Below are positions 33,951-44,585 of a stretch of DNA of 64,000 bases, in pieces. Source of the DNA: Panulirus ornatus (taxonomy: Eukaryota; Arthropoda; Malacostraca; Decapoda; Palinuridae); contig NC_092226.1 in NCBI RefSeq assembly GCF_036320965.1, positions 21,607,002 through 21,671,001 on the forward strand, given 5' to 3'. The notes below the pieces were generated by a model that saw nothing but the letters and a program-made list of their open reading frames with translations, did no database searches and had not been told where the DNA came from. Each line of letters starts with the position of its first letter. The stretch's first letter is position 1. The translations under genes and the position numbers were made by a program.

Positions 33951-36900
33951 CTGTTTGTACTGTTCGAGGAAGGAGTTTTACGCTCGTGGGGCCCCACCCG
34001 CCACCTGCCCTTCCCCACACCCCACCTACCCTTCCCCACACCCCACCTACCCTTCCCCACACCCCACCTACCCTTCCCCACACCCCACCTACCCTTCCCC
34101 ACACCCCATCTACCCTTCCCCACACCCCATCTACCCTTCCCCACACCCCATCTACCCTTCCCCACACCCCATCTACCCTTCCCCACACCCCACCTACCCT
34201 TCCCCACACCCCACCTACCCTTCCCCACACCCCACCTACCCTTCCCCACACCCCACCTACCCTTCCCCACACCCCACCTACCCTTCCCCACACCCCACCT
34301 ACCCTTCCCCACACCCCATCTACCCTTCCCCACACCCCATCTACCCTTCCCCACACCCCATCTACCCTTCCCCACACCCCATCTACCCTTCCCCACACCC
34401 CACCTACCCTTCCCCACACCCCATCTACCCTTCCCCACACCCCATCTACCCTTCCCCAAACCCCGTCTTTAAGTACCTGTTTGTACTGTTCGAGGAAGGA
34501 GTTTTACACTCGTGGGGCCCCACCCGCCACCTGCCCTTCCCCACACCCCATCTACCCTTCCCCAAACCCCGTCTTTAAGTACCTGTTTGTACTGTTCGAG
34601 GAAGGAGTTTTACGCTCGTGGGGCCCCACCCGCCACCTGCCCTTCCCCACACCCCATCTACCCTTCCCCACACCCCACCTACCCTTCCCCACACCCCATC
34701 TACCCTTCCCCACACCCCATCTACCCTTCCCCAAACCCCGTCTTTAAGTACCTGTTTGTACTGTTCGAGGAAGGAGTTTTACGCTCGTGGGGCCCCACCC
34801 GCCACCTGCCCTTCCCCACACCCCATCTACCCTTCCCCAAACCCCGTCTTTAAGTACCTGTTTGTACTGTTCGAGGAAGGAGTTTTACGCTCGTGGGGCC
34901 CCACCCGCCACCTGCCCTTCCCCACACCCCATCTACCCTTCCCCACACCCCATCTACCCTTCCCCACACCCCATCTACCCTTCCCCACACCCCATCTACC
35001 CTTCCCCACACCCCATCTACCCTTCCCCACACCCCATCTACCCTTCCCCACACCCCATCTACCCTTCCCCACACCCCATCTACCCTTCCCCACACCCCAT
35101 CTACCCTTCCCCACACCCCATCTACCCTTCCCCAAACCCCGTCTTTAAGTACCTGTTTGTACTGTTCGAGGAAGGAGTTTTACGCTCGTGGGGCCCCACC
35201 CGCCACCTGCCCTTCCCCACACCCCACCTACCCTTCCCCACACCCCACCTACCCTTCCCCACACCCCACCTACCCTTCCCCACACCCCACCTACCCTTCC
35301 CCACACCCCATCTACCCTTCCCCAAACCCCGTCTTTAAGTACCTGTTTGTACTGTTCGAGGAAGGAGTTTTACGCTCGTGGGGCCCCACCCGCCACCTGC
35401 CCTTCCCCACACCCCATCTACCCTTCCCCACACCCCATCTACCCTTCCCCACACCCCACCTACCCTTCCCCACACCCCACCTACCCTTCCCCACACCCCA
35501 TCTACCCTTCCCCACACCCCATCTACCCTTCCCCACACCCCATCTACCCTTCCCCACACCCCATCTACCCTTCCCCAAACCCCGTCTTTAAGTACCTGTT
35601 TGTACTGTTCGAGGAAGGAGTTTTACGCTCGTGGGGCCCCACCCGCCACCTGCCCTTCCCCACACCCCATCTACCCTTCCCCACACCCCACCTACCCTTC
35701 CCCACACCCCACCTACCCTTCCCCACACCCCATCTACCCTTCCCCACACCCCATCTACCCTTCCCCAAACCCCGTCTTTAAGTACCTGTTTGTACTGTTC
35801 GAGGAAGGAGTTTTACGCTCGTGGGGCCCCACCCGCCACCTGCCCTTCCCCACACCCCATCTACCCTTCCCCAAACCCCGTCTTTAAGTACCTGTTTGTA
35901 CTGTTCGAGGAAGGAGTTTTACGCTCGTGGGGCCCCACCCGCCACCTGCCCTTCCCCACACCCCATCTACCCTTCCCCACACCCCATCTACCCTTCCCCA
36001 CACCCCATCTACCCTTCCCCAAACCCCGTCTTTAAGTACCTGTTTGTACTGTTCGAGGAAGGAGTTTTACGCTCGTGGGGCCCCACCCGCCACCTGCCCT
36101 TCCCCACACCCCATCTACCCTTCCCCAAACCCCGTCTTTAAGTACCTGTTTGTACTGTTCGAGGAAGGAGTTTTACGCTCGTGGGGCCCCACCCGCCACC
36201 TGCCCTTCCCCACACCCCATCTACCCTTCCCCACACCCCATCTACCCTTCCCCAAACCCCGTCTTTAAGTACCTGTTTGTACTGTTCGAGGAAGGAGTTT
36301 TACACTCGTGGGGCCCCACCCGCCACCTGCCCTTCCCCACACCCCATCTACCCTTCCCCAAACCCCGTCTTTAAGTACCTGTTTGTACTGTTCGAGGAAG
36401 GAGTTTTACGCTCGTGGGGCCCCACCCGCCACCTGCCCTTCCCCACACCCCATCTACCCTTCCCCACACCCCACCTACCCTTCCCCACACCCCACCTACC
36501 CTTCCCCACACCCCACCTACCCTTCCCCACACCCCACCTACCCTTCCCCACACCCCACCTACCCTTCCCCACACCCCATCTACCCTTCCCCAAACCCCGT
36601 CTTTAAGTACCTGTTTGTACTGTTCGAGGAAGGAGTTTTACGCTCGTGGGGCCCCACCCGCCACCTGCCCTTCCCCACACCCCACCTACCCTTCCCCACA
36701 CCCCACCTACCCTTCCCCACACCCCACCTACCCTTCCCCACACCCCACCTACCCTTCCCCACACCCCACCTACCCTTCCCCACACCCCACCTACCCTTCC
36801 CCACACCCCATCTACCCTTCCCCACACCCCACCTACCCTTCCCCACACCCCATCTACCCTTCCCCACACCCCACCTACCCTTCCCCACACCCCACCTGCC

Positions 36901-37085
36901 CTTCCCCACACCCCATCTACCCTTCCCCACACCCCACCTACCCTTCCCCACACCCCACCTACCCTTCCCCACACCCCACCTACCCTTCCCCACACCCAGC
37001 CTGCCCTTCCCCAAACCCCGTCTTTAAGTACCTGTTTGTACTGTTCGAGGAAGGAGTTTTACACTCGTGGGGCCCCACCCGCCAC
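33951..37085. repeat. Higher-order satellite: 21 bp units punctuated by 16 captured retroelement ends
   Basis: The base unit is 21 bp, cttccccacacccca followed by tctacc or cctacc. Into it a fixed module (ctgtttgtactgttcgagga then aggagttttac(g/a)ctcgtg and gggccccacccgccacctgc) is placed 16 times, starting at 33951, 34477, 34583, 34752, 34858, 35153, 35343, 35596, 35786, 35892, 36040, 36146, 36273, 36379, 36611 and 37032. Every spacing equals 106 + 21n bp. The module is antisense to the C-terminal codons of a CR1/Jockey ORF (GPHERKTPSSNSTNR on the minus strand), as at 43021-43160. Long Pro-rich or Gly-rich frames are repeat artefacts. Confidence 0.95.
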
Positions 37086-38446
37086 CTGCCCTTCCCTCGT
37101 ACCCCACCTGCTCCTCACCCACGCCCCACCTGCTCCTTGCCCCTTGCCCATACGCTCCACGTGCCCCTTTTCCCCCCACACCCCACCTCCAACCTTTCCC
37201 AGGTCCCATTATGCTGGCTAATGTGCCGCAGGGAATGGTGTATGAGGAAGAACCTCCCTCCGTCCTTGCATATGTGTGGTACAGGATGAATGGTGTTACT
37301 CTCCTGCAGCAGATGACCTCGTCAGAGACCATCAGGGGCGGGTTAGGATCGTTTTCCCCACGTACTGCCCAGTGCCCCTAGGCCTGTCCTGCCCCTCCCC
37401 CATTTCCCTCCACCCTCTGCCCCCGTCAGGATCGCCAGGCCTGACGGTGTAGGAGGCTGGTAACACGAGAGCACTGCCGCCTCTGTCACCCTCCCTTCAT
37501 TAATTAAATCATCAATTAACAGTAAGCACTGACCTGTCAGAAATACAGAGGGATATGCAAATCATATCAGATCAGCGCGATAGCCAGTGTCAGCCGACAT
37601 ATGCATAAATATTTAATAAGATGCATAATTAACATATTTTTGAATATATTGGATAATGCAGAGTTTGGTCAATATGAGTCTTTTATTTCATTTTGATATT
37701 CGTCGTAAATCATTTGTGTATTTTGGCATTTCATCATCTGTGGAATGATATTGATATGCTAACCGAACCGGATTAGAAAAGATAAATATTTATAGATTAC
37801 GCCAAACAAGCATCGTAATTATTAATAGCCTAATCAGACTGGATGGAGTAGTGATGCCTCAGCCAATCAGTAAGCAGCTAAGCATTACAAACTTTACCGT
37901 CAGCCAATGAAAAGAAGAAAAAAAGAGAGTTAAATTTCGAGTAGTTATTCTCTCAACCAATCAGAAAAGCAGTATACTAACCAGGTTGGCCAATCACAGG
38001 TCACGTCTAGAATTGCCTTGGTCTTTCCTCACTGACCAGAAAACTATATCCCACCAAATCCCCCCCAACGTTAATCCCTCGCCCTCCCCAAAAGTCGTCG
38101 GGAGAGGAAAATCCCTCCCGTTAATATCTCAGATTGGAGGCGACTTGTTTATTTTGTAGAGGAGGAAATGTATTGATTTTCTGTCGGGAGCAGCCTTGGG
38201 GGAGGGGGAGAAATTCCGAGGGAGGAGGGGGGGGAAGAGAAGAGGAGGAGGAGGAGGTTGGGAAGAATAAGGGGGGGGAAGAGGGAAGAAGAGTGAGTGG
38301 TATTAAGAGGAGAAGAGAGAAGAGGTGAGTGGAGGAGAGTGAGAGGAGTGTGAGGGGAGGGGAAGAAAGAGTGGGAGAGAAGGAGGAGGAGGAGGAGGAC
38401 AGAGTGGGATGTGAACGAGTGACGTCAGTGCTCGGCAGATGGCAAT
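37086..38446. other. Intergenic sequence: C-rich edge, AT-rich patch, purine-rich patch
   Basis: 37086-37200 is a diverged continuation of the C-rich array. 37500-37830 is AT-rich with a perfect octamer ATGCAAAT at 37555-37562. 37863-37994 holds four CCAAT motifs (listed separately). 38205-38400 is nearly pure purine on the plus strand. No gene is recognised. Confidence 0.5.
37863..37994. promoter_or_regulatory. Four CCAAT boxes in 132 bp
   Basis: CCAAT lies at 37863, 37904, 37957 and 37990, all on the plus strand, in contexts agccaatcag, cagccaatga, aaccaatcag and ggccaatcac. This matches the extended NF-Y preference for flanking purines and a following CA/GA. An octamer element lies about 300 bp upstream. 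A promoter or enhancer role is inferred; no TATA box, transcript or gene is evident. Confidence 0.4.
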
Positions 38447-39440
38447 ACCGGGACCTCAAGACTCGCGCGGACCTCAAGACTCGCGAGGACCTCAAGACTC
38501 GCGAGGACCTCAAGACTCGCGAGGACCTCAAGACTCGCGAGGACCTCAAGACTCGCGCGGAACTCAAAACTTGCGAGGACCTCAAGACTCGCGAGGACCT
38601 CAAGACTCGCGAGGACCTCAAGACTCGCGAGGACCTCAAGACTCGCGAGGACCTCAAGACTTACGAGGACCTCAAGACTCGCGAGGACCTCAAGACTTAC
38701 GAGGACCTCAAGACTCGCGCGGACCTCAAGACTCGCGAGGACCTCAAGACTCGCGAGGACCTCAAGACTCGCGAGGACCTCAAGACTCGCGAGGACCTCA
38801 AGACTAGCGAGGACCTCAAGACTCGCGAGGACCTCAAGACTTACGAGGACCTCAAGACTCGCGAGGACCTCAAGACTCGCGAGGACCACAAGACTCAAGA
38901 GGACCTCAAGACTCAAGAGGACCTCAAGACTCAAGAGGACCTCAAGACTCAAGAGGACCTCAAGACTCAAGAGGACCTCAAGACTCAAGAGGACCTCAAG
39001 ACTCGCGAGGACCTCAAGACTCGCGAGGACCACAAGACTCAAGAGGACCTCAAGACTCAAGAGGACCTCAAGACTCAAGAGGACCTCAAGACTCAAGAGG
39101 ACCTCAAGACTCAAGAGGACCACAAGACTCAAGAGGACCTCAAGACTCGCGAGGACCACAAGACTCGCGAGGACCACAAGACTCGCGAGGACCTCAAGAC
39201 TCGCGAGGACCTCAAGACTCGCGAGGACCTCAAGACTCGCGAGGACCTCAAGACTCACGAGGACCTCAAGACTCGCGAGGACCTCAAGACTAGCGAGGAC
39301 CTCAAGACTCGCGAGGACCTCAAGACTCGCGAGGACCTCAAGACTCGCGAGGACCACAGGACTCGCGAGGACCTCAAGACTCGCGAGGACCTCAAGACTA
39401 GCGAGGACCTCAAGACTCACGAGGACCTCAAGACTCCCGG
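38447..39440. repeat. 18 bp minisatellite, about 55 units
   Basis: gacctcaagactcgcgag repeats every 18 bp. A variant block with caagag replacing cgcgag occupies about 38890-39145, flanked by standard units. Minor variants are ttacgag and tagcgag. Because 18 is a multiple of three, two plus-strand frames (DLKTRE and GPQDSR repeats) and a minus-strand frame (LEVLAS repeats) stay open. The longest plus-strand frame has no ATG start (it begins at a GTG at 38329), so I do not call a gene. Confidence 0.95.
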
Positions 39441-39539
39441 GTTGACAAGAATGTAAGACGGGACTTTACAGGAACTGGAGGACTGAGAGAACTTAAAACT
39501 TCTGAGAACTTGAGAGATAAGAACTTAAGCAGAGGAGCA

Positions 39540-40145
39540 TTTAAAGTTTACGAGAGCTGACGAGGACTTACAACTCAGAGGAACTGACGAGGACTTACAA
39601 CTTTGAGGAACTGACGAAGACTCACAACTCAGAGGAACTGACGAAGACTTACAACTCAGAGGAACTGACGAAGACTCACAACTCAGAGGAACTGACGAAG
39701 ACTCACAACTCAGAGGAACTGACGAAGACTCACAACTCAGAGGAACTGACGAAGACTCACAACTCAGAGGAACTGACGAAGACTCACAACTCAGAGGAAC
39801 TGACGAAGACTCACAACTCAGAGGAACTGACGAAGACTCACAACTCAGAGGAACTGACGAAGACTCACAACTCAGAGGAACTGACGAAGACTCACAACTC
39901 AGAGGAACTGACGAAGACTCACAACTCAGAGGAACTGACGAAGACTCACAACTCAGAGGAACTGACGAAGACTCACAACTCAGAGGAACTGACGAAGACT
40001 CACAACTTTGAGGAACTGACGAAGACTTACAACTCTGAGGAACTGACGAGGACTCACAACTTTGAGGAACTGACGAAGACTCACAACTCTGAGGAACTGA
40101 CGAAGACTTACAACTCTGAGGAACTAAAGAGAAATTACAACCCTA
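39540..40145. repeat. 27 bp minisatellite, about 22 units
   Basis: ggaactgacgaagactcaca followed by actcaga recurs every 27 bp (for example 39661 and 39688). Edge units vary (ctttg and ctctg for ctcag; gagg for gaag), while the central ones are identical. It is unrelated in sequence to the 27 bp array at 12640. Confidence 0.95.
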
Positions 40146-40257
40146 AGGAATTGACCTCGTAAAAGAAGTTAACACTCACAACACCCCAGGAACATTTGAA
40201 ACATACAAAAATTGAAGATCATTTTCAGGTTTTCCATTTTATCCATAGTGGACTTGT

Positions 40258-40372
<115 letters not shown>

Positions 40373-40376
40373 TTCC

Positions 40377-40560
40377 CAGACTAGTTCGCTATTACCCGCG
40401 TGAGCGAGGCAGCGACTAGAACAGATGAAAGAAGATCGTTAGTCTTTTTCCAGTGTTCCATCTTTTAGATAGTAATACAGGAGGGGAGGATTACCTCCCT
40501 CGCTCCTCTTATTCACCCCCTACGACATATGGGGGATACGTGAGTAGTATTCTTACTTAT
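40377..40560 (-). mobile_element. SINE-like element copy, minus strand, diverged
   Basis: In plus orientation it starts agactagttcgctattaccc then gcgtgagcgaggcagcgact, the complement of the shared 3' tail. It continues to ggaggggaggattacctccc and the cccctacgacatatggggga block, the complement of the 5' third of the element at 22655. It is joined tail-outward to an RTE 3' end on the right. Confidence 0.65.
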
Positions 40561-41034
40561 TCGAAAGGCGTGCAAGGAATAGAGTGAATTGGAATGATGT
40601 GGTGTATCGGGATCGACGTGCTGTCAATGGATTGAACCAGGGCATGTGAAGCGTCTGGGTTAAATCATGGAAAGTTTTGTGGGGCCTGGATGTGGAAAGG
40701 GAGCTGTGGTTTCGGTGCATTATTACATGACAGCTAGAGACTGAGTGTGAACGAATATGACCTTTGTTGTCTATTCCTGGCGCTACCTCGCTGGCGAGGT
40801 GGTAACGGGATTGGATGAAGGCAGCAAGTATGAATATGTACATGTGTATAATGTATATGTCTGTGTATGTATATGTATGTATAAGTTGAAATGTATATGT
40901 ACGTATATGTGCGTGGGTGGGCGTTTATGTATACACATGTGTATGTGGGTGGGTTGGGCCATCCTTCGTCTGTTTCCTTGCGCTACCTCGCAAACGCAGG
41001 AGACAGCGACAAAGCAAAATAAATAAATAGATAA

Positions 41035-41037
<3 letters not shown>
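40561..41037 (+). mobile_element. RTE 3' end, 5'-truncated copy
   Basis: The ORF end is recognisable: ggcaaggaatagagtgaatt-like sequence reads NRVNWNDVVYRDRRAV at about 40578-40620. Then follow the conserved untranslated phrases ggcatgtgaagcgtctggg, a variable insert, gtatgtgggtgggttgggcc and the terminal gctacctcgcaaacgcagg, agacagcgacaaagcaaaat. A (TA)n run follows. It is only the last ~470 bp of an element. An internal duplication of the tail motif (ggcgctacctcgctggcg) lies at 40780-40800. Confidence 0.75.

Positions 41038-41104
<67 letters not shown>
41038..41104. repeat. (TA)n microsatellite at RTE 3' end
   Basis: TA run following the RTE tail. Confidence 0.96.
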
Positions 41105-41106
<2 letters not shown>

Positions 41107-42080
41107 TATAGCTACTAGGCACTTAGTTATTTTGTTTTTATGTCCCTTAATTTCTCGTATCGTAGGCATTCGTTGCATTGCAATAAACCGTCCTTCTGTC
41201 GGCAGTAAGAGGAATAATCAGGCCTTAGCGAAGTGCGGTGTCGTAATCTTACGTTGGCTGCTCGTTTGACCATTGTCGTATCAGACGTAAAGAAAGACGT
41301 TATTGAAAAAGAACACATGTCACGAGGTTTAAAATGTGTTATGGCTTTCTTTTTTTTTCCTACGTAAAGCAGGAGCTACTTTTATGGACGCAAATACAGA
41401 TGGAAATAGAATATTGTGACGTTCGTTCCAGCTTTAAAAATGTTGAAGACTGGAACATCATTCGTGAAGTGCGGGAAAATCTTCTACAATGTTTTGACTC
41501 AGTTTTGAATTTTGGGTGGCAACTGTTTCCGACGATAGGCTTTAATTATGAAACAACGGAGTAATTGAATGCAAATAATGTAAATCCTCAAAATAATTTT
41601 TATTTCGTGTTGGAGCTAAAAAGGATTTTCGAACTAAGACTAAACTTAATTGGATATTTAGATACGGTGCATCAGCCAGTACGGGGGGGAAGGGGGGGTT
41701 TGAACCTAAATTGAAATGTCGATGATTGGATAAATGTTTTGTACTCTCTCGTTTATTAGACTCTGGGAGTGGTACCGGGAGGAGAGAGAACACAGGCGTG
41801 TTGTAACTATTATAACAACTGTTTATGTTCTCAGTTCCTTTCAGTTTGAATAGTTCGTTAACGTCTTTTGGGGGTAACGTAGATGTGGTGGGTTGAGGGG
41901 GAAGGCGGATATGATGGCGTCGTCTGCCGAGACAGAGCAGGAAGGAGACGCTGGTACGTCTTTCTTGTGGCTTCCTTATGTAGTGTATTTATATATATAT
42001 ATGTATATATGTACACAGTACAGTACTGGTTAAGCTGGACCTGTCTCCCGCTCACGATGGTTTGCTCCCTATTTCTTACC

Positions 42081-42085
<5 letters not shown>
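41105..42085. other. Intergenic sequence, apparently unique
   Basis: AT-rich. A 76-codon plus-strand frame at 41334-41564 is not recognised and lacks supporting signals. A short (TA)n lies at 41989-42010. Confidence 0.4.

Positions 42086-42149
<64 letters not shown>
42086..42149. repeat. (TA)n microsatellite
   Basis: Pure TA run left of the SINE pair. Confidence 0.96.
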
Positions 42150-42151
<2 letters not shown>

Positions 42152-42304
42152 TACAAAACTCCAACAGCCAGGATCGAACCCGGGAACCCCTGTGCCACAG
42201 GCGGGAATGCTACCGCTAGGCTATGGCACAGGGGTCCCGGGTTCGATCCTGGCTGTTGGAGGTTTGTATGTTCTATGAAGGTGCGCGTTCATACGCACTT
42301 TATT

Positions 42305-42308
<4 letters not shown>
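42150..42308. mobile_element. Two tRNA-SINE halves in inverted orientation
   Basis: A minus-strand SINE piece (42150-42225, with complements of the B box ggatcgaacccggg and the A box taccgctaggctat) is followed at once by a plus-strand piece (42225-42308, gcacaggggtcccgggttcg then atcctggctgttggaggttt). The arms 42151-42195 and 42225-42269 are complementary over about 45 bp, with one mismatch and one inserted base. The loop of about 29 bp holds the only A box. (TA)n runs lie on both sides. Confidence 0.85.

Positions 42309-42378
<70 letters not shown>
42309..42378. repeat. (TA)n microsatellite
   Basis: TA run following the plus-strand SINE piece, preceded by gtgtgtg. Confidence 0.96.
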
Positions 42379-42383
<5 letters not shown>

Positions 42384-42700
42384 CGTAAATTCTTAAATTT
42401 CTGTATGGTGTCTGCATGATCCATGTCTGCAGTCATTCTCTTCCATTCATCCACCACTCTCATACTGGAGGAAAAAAAAAAGAAAAAAAAGTTTCACGTT
42501 TTTCTTGAGGAGTTGCTGACTTAAGTTCATGTTGTTCTGTGGTTGTTCTGTCCTTACTTCCCTCGCAGAACTGCTCGCCGTCCACGTCCATAGCCTTTCC
42601 CTCATTCTGGTTGCTCTCCTCTACATCTTATCTTTGTGCCTCTTGAAGTACCATGACCAAACATCCCATGACCCTACTTGAGAATACAGTCTAACTCAAA
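42379..42700 (-). mobile_element. CR1/Jockey-like C-terminal fragment, minus strand
   Basis: On the minus strand RVVDEWKRMTADMDHADTIQKF and KNLRALY are read at about 42380-42462. This is the usual 'RVV..WN.LP...V.AdtI..FK' end of CR1/Jockey ORF2. Upstream on the minus strand, broken frames at about 42490-42690 give LKRHKDKM and RRATRMRERL-like pieces (usual 'kvQRRATr.v'). The intervening residues are deleted, and an A-rich interruption lies at 42470-42490. Confidence 0.65.
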
Positions 42701-43020
42701 CAGCAACAGACCAATGGGTTCTAAACGAGGCTGTTTGTGAAGCGTGTTCTAGTTATGGCCTTGTGTACTGTCATGTGAACATCTTCATGAGTGCATTTCT
42801 AATATACAGCGGCAGATAGCTGGTCTCCCTGACTCTCCTCCTGCTATGGTGGGACTATGGCGTCACACAGATTCCTGCTGCTTATGTCTAGCTACATCGA
42901 GGTCCCCTGTGACCCATCGTCATTACTTCTACATTTACTGGGGGATCCACCTCGCCAGCCACGTATCACACCAACTTTAGCGTCCCCATGTAACTAAATG
43001 CAGCCCTACACGCTTTACAT
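42701..43020. other. Intergenic or unrecognised dispersed repeat
   Basis: No gene is seen. The stretch sits between two minus-strand pieces of CR1/Jockey-like sequence and may be a separate insertion, but I cannot identify it. Confidence 0.35.
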
Positions 43021-43160
43021 TGTGCAGTTACCTATTTGTACTGTACGGCGAGGGAGTTTTACACTCGTGGGGCCCCACCTCTTGAACATTTTCTACTCTA
43101 TCATTCACCTTCTTAAGTCTATGTATGCCGTCTGCATTAACCCACGTCCTCGCTGTGTGT
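43021..43160 (-). mobile_element. CR1/Jockey-like ORF end and 3' terminus, minus strand
   Basis: The minus strand reads VNADGIHRLKKVNDRVENVQ then EVGPHECKTPSPYSTNR and a stop. In plus orientation that is tacctatttgtactgtacgg, cgagggagttttacactcgt and ggggccccac. The same terminal codons, antisense, are the module amplified at 33951-37085. Plus-strand relatives of the terminus lie at 9276-9335 and 47519-47573. A GT run adjoins its upstream side. Confidence 0.75.
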
Positions 43161-43177
43161 GTGTGTGTGTGTTGTAC

Positions 43178-43450
43178 AATATGGTGAAAGTGGGTCTGCG
43201 TCAAGGACATGCGATGTCACCGTGGTTGTTGAATTTGTGTATGGCTGGGATGGTGAGGGAGGTAAACGCACGGACCTTGGAGTGAGGGGCGGGGTCTTAA
43301 GGTATTCCAGGGGGAGAGAGGGAGGGAGGAAACATGCCTCTGGTGGCAGACTCCAGTAGGAAACTCCAGCAGCTCGTGGCGGAGTTTGGGATGGTGTGTG
43401 GGTGTGTGGGGGGTTGGGGAGGAGGTGGGGAAGGAGAAAGTTTAGCGTAA
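43178..43450 (+). pseudogene. RTE-like RT fragment, middle of the domain
   Basis: From about 43185 one frame reads VKVGLRQGHAMSPWLLNLCM then AGMVREVNARTLE. This is the RT motif around 'GLRQGCV.SPwLFN' of RTE-like elements. After a gap, about 43344-43400 reads VADSSRKLQQLVAEFGMVC, the region just after the catalytic YADD box. The YADD segment itself is missing, replaced by a purine-rich stretch. The fragment cannot be functional. Confidence 0.65.
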
Positions 43451-43577
43451 ATGTAAACCAAAGTTATAAGGGAATGAGGTGCAGCCGTGGCGTGAGAACG
43501 AGATGGCTTGAGTGTAAGTTTGAGCAGGGAGGAAGTGAGGCGGTATAAGTACCACTTAGGCAAGGTGGTACTTTAAG

Positions 43578-43579
<2 letters not shown>

Positions 43580-43626
<47 letters not shown>

Positions 43627-43692
43627 TGCAAGCCTAACGTTTTCAGTGAAGGTTCTGCATATATGATTTGTGTGTGTGTGTGTGTGGTTGTG
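43580..43692. repeat. (CA)n 43580-43625 and short (GT)n 43670-43686
   Basis: Two dinucleotide runs of complementary type about 45 bp apart, forming a potential CA/GT stem. Confidence 0.93.
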
Positions 43693-43735
43693 TGATTGCC
43701 TGAGGTCCACATTTCTAGTAACTCTCAGACCTCGA

Positions 43736-43860
43736 GGGCTGCACTACTTCCAGTAGCAGGGAAAATGATGATTTCCTTCGGAGTGAAAAGTTAACAAAAC
43801 TTTGTTCTCGGTGATACAGCCTCGCTGAAGATGACATTTCACTCGCTATATAATCTCGAA
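43736..43860 (-). mobile_element. Possible SINE body fragment
   Basis: gggctgcactacttccagta then gcagggaaaatgatgatttc resembles the minus-strand SINE body at 18539-18580. It is followed downstream by tcgctgaagatgacatttca, comparable with tcagctgaggatgataagcc at 18619. The similarity is weak. Confidence 0.3.
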
Positions 43861-43863
43861 CAA

Positions 43864-43865
<2 letters not shown>

Positions 43866-43907
<42 letters not shown>

Positions 43908-43908
43908 G
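43866..43908. repeat. (GATA)n microsatellite
   Basis: About 10 GATA units, with ATTTATTT-rich DNA to its right (43950-44040). Confidence 0.95.
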
Positions 43909-44488
43909 AACACACTTGTCACTGTGTTGCCTAGTTTTGTTCATTGAATGATATATTCATTTATTTTGAATTTGTTTATGTAATTCATTTATTATTTTGA
44001 TTTTGTTTATATGATGATTTATATATTACATTTATTTTTCTCTCTGACTCCTGACCACATAAAGTTGCAGGGGGCCAGTGAAGCAGGCGGGCAGGGCGTG
44101 GGCTGAACATTAAACATTTTACGATGGTTCAAGACGTGATGTATCCTCCCACTCTAGCGTCATCGGCTGGGACGATACAGGTCTTACCTGCTGGTGGTGG
44201 CGCTGGCGGGGAGGGTGAGGGCTCCTCGCCTCCCTGATGGCGTCCCGTGGGTGCCGTTACTCTCGTGAATCTGTACCTGGTTGGTCTTGACACTCAATGT
44301 TCCCCCAGTGGCTGTAATAAAGGATCATCTCTCGTAATGCAGACGTTCGAGCTTCTGCAGGAGAAGGGGGAGGACCTGGGAAGGTGTTAGGGGCTCACAG
44401 TGAACCCCCGTGTGTGGCGCCATGGTCCAGTGTGAGTCAACACGTTGGTGGTTGCAGTAGTCCTCGTGTTGCTTAACGTTAGAAGGAT

Positions 44489-44492
<4 letters not shown>
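43909..44492. other. Intergenic sequence
   Basis: AT-rich left half and unique GC-richer right half; no gene seen. Confidence 0.45.

Positions 44493-44570
<78 letters not shown>
44493..44570. repeat. (TA)n microsatellite
   Basis: TA run next to the poly(T), i.e. poly(A) on the minus strand, of the SINE-like element. Confidence 0.96.

Positions 44571-44585
<15 letters not shown>

Noticed and set aside
33951..37085. CRISPR-like array of repeats and spacers
   Set aside because: The 'spacers' are themselves a 21 bp satellite, the spacing varies widely, and the context is eukaryotic.
33986..37289. Many overlapping Pro-rich and Gly-rich frames of 100-290 codons
   Set aside because: All derive from the 21 bp satellite and its embedded module; the 106 bp cassette shifts frame each time, so no consistent protein exists.
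38329..39456. 375-codon frame with DLKTRE repeats, looking like a coiled-coil protein
   Set aside because: The frame starts at GTG, the unit is 18 bp, and two other frames including one antisense are also open through the array.
42226..42300. tRNA gene (A and B boxes)
   Set aside because: Copies here and at 18660 and 32861 have no closing acceptor stem and carry the same non-tRNA body, so they are tRNA-derived SINEs.
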